NCBI GenBank assembly: GCA_003162495.1 | Contig: PMOF01000066.1 | Span: 12,086 to 27,782, forward strand | Reading direction: 5' to 3' | Origin: Acidobacteriaceae bacterium | GTDB taxonomy: Bacteria; Acidobacteriota; Terriglobia; Terriglobales; Acidobacteriaceae | DNA: 15,697 bases | In this document: piece after piece, positions 15,007-15,697 of the stretch | Layout of the letters: each line of letters begins with the position of its first letter | How positions within the stretch are numbered: position 1 is the stretch's first letter | The notes under the pieces: generated by a model | The model's input: the letters and a program-made list of their open reading frames with translations, nothing else | What the model was told of the DNA's origin: nothing | Database searches by the model: none | Position numbers and translations under genes: made by a program

Positions 15007-15697
15007 ATGCGCGTTATTTCACTCCTCGCCAGTGGAACAGAAATCGTCTGCGCGCTTGGCGCGGGTCATACTCTGGTCGGTCGTTCTCATGAATGCGACA
15101 ACCCCGAGTGGGTGCGGAAACTGCCCGCGTGCACCCGCCCGGCATTCGATGTGACCATGTCCAGCGGGGAGATCGACGCGGAAGTGAGACGGCGGCTCAA
15201 GCTGCACGAACCCCTTTACCACGTCGATGCGGAGCTGATCCGCGAGCTGCGTCCGGACCTGCTGATCACACAGGAGCATTGCGAAGTATGTGCTGTGACT
15301 CCGGACGACGTGGCGAGAGTGGGATGCGGCATATTGAGTTCTCAGGTTTTGGCCCTCAGTGCCGGAACCGTTGATGGTATCTTTGACGGCGTTATGAGCA
15401 TCGCCCGGGGAATGGAACTCTTGCCCGCGGGCAAAGACCTTGTCGCCAAGATGCGCTCTGGCATCCGAGCGGTCACTGACGCGGTGCGAGATAAGCCGAC
15501 GCCGACGGTGGTGATGCTGGAATGGACCGACCCCATTTTTTCGATGGGCAATTGGGGACCGGAACTGGTGGAAGCTGCGAATGGCAAGGTGTTGCTCGGC
15601 GAGAAGGGGCAACACTCCCGCGCGATCTCATGGAATGACGTTCGCGATGCGGACCCGGACTTCCTGATCATAGCTCCCTGCGGCTACGACATGAGCA
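15007..15697 (+). CDS. BtuF-like cobalamin/corrinoid-binding protein, truncated by the window edge
   Basis: 230 complete codons are present and the frame is open at the edge; family members run to about 280-300 residues. The start MRVISLLASGTEIVCALG is the periplasmic-binding-protein-type fold opening (VSLLPSATEIVxALG in the family), followed by GRSHECDNP (25-33) and TQEHCEVCAVT (88-98), blocks typical of the COG0614 cobalamin-binding subgroup, and near the end DFLIIAPCGYDM. There is no signal peptide or lipobox: the fold begins at residue 1, so the protein is probably cytoplasmic or exported by an unusual route, unlike E. coli BtuF. AGGAAAA right after the DUF6580-like stop is a modest ribosome binding site. 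Iron-siderophore binding relatives are less likely given the motif set. Confidence 0.87.
   Translation, partial: MRVISLLASGTEIVCALGAGHTLVGRSHECDNPEWVRKLPACTRPAFDVTMSSGEIDAEVRRRLKLHEPLYHVDAELIRELRPDLLITQEHCEVCAVTPDDVARVGCGILSSQVLALSAGTVDGIFDGVMSIARGMELLPAGKDLVAKMRSGIRAVTDAVRDKPTPTVVMLEWTDPIFSMGNWGPELVEAANGKVLLGEKGQHSRAISWNDVRDADPDFLIIAPCGYDMS

Overview
The window is about 15.7 kb of GC-rich bacterial chromosome with no phage, plasmid, IS, CRISPR, rRNA or tRNA signature. The style suggests a free-living heterotroph of the Acidobacteriota (Terriglobia/Koribacter-like): leu-ilv gene order, palindromic and AGCT-rich repeats between genes, a cNMP-domain histidine kinase of the HELNNP type, and a DUF71 plus BtuF-like cluster. 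That assignment is inference from gene content, not proof.

Region 1 (1-7091, + strand) makes branched-chain amino acids: the 3' end of leuD, then ilvD, ilvB, ilvN and ilvC. IlvB/IlvN form acetolactate synthase, IlvC reduces and isomerises the product, IlvD dehydrates it, and LeuD belongs to the leucine branch. The series is interrupted twice by unrelated genes with less GC-rich third codon positions: a SAM methyltransferase between ilvD and ilvB, and a zinc-ribbon/PH-domain membrane protein between ilvN and ilvC. Three junctions carry pieces of an AGCTAGAAGCT-type repeat, one of them a roughly 90-bp imperfect inverted repeat that runs into the ilvN ribosome binding site. The leuD-ilvD junction carries a 14-bp tandem repeat.

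Region 2 (7092-12008) holds signalling and envelope genes. A membrane diguanylate cyclase (GGDEF) and a GT-C glycosyltransferase lie on the minus strand. A soluble histidine kinase with a cNMP-like sensor lies on the plus strand, divergent from the glycosyltransferase, with an 8-bp dyad between them. A hairpin after ilvC separates region 1 from the convergent GGDEF gene.

Region 3 (12009-13617) holds small or poorly known genes: an orphan nucleotidyltransferase-fold protein, a 78-residue hypothetical protein on the minus strand, and a cysteine-rich CWC protein starting 17 bp away in divergent orientation.

Region 4 (13697-15697, running off the edge) is the most interesting part. A DUF71/COG2102 PP-loop ATPase, a small polytopic membrane protein resembling an ECF-type S component (DUF6580-like), and a BtuF-like corrinoid-binding protein without a signal peptide sit in a tight three-gene operon. 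The arrangement suggests cobalamin or corrinoid salvage rather than the diphthamide role implied by the usual DUF71 name. I saw no complete cobalamin riboswitch in front of it.
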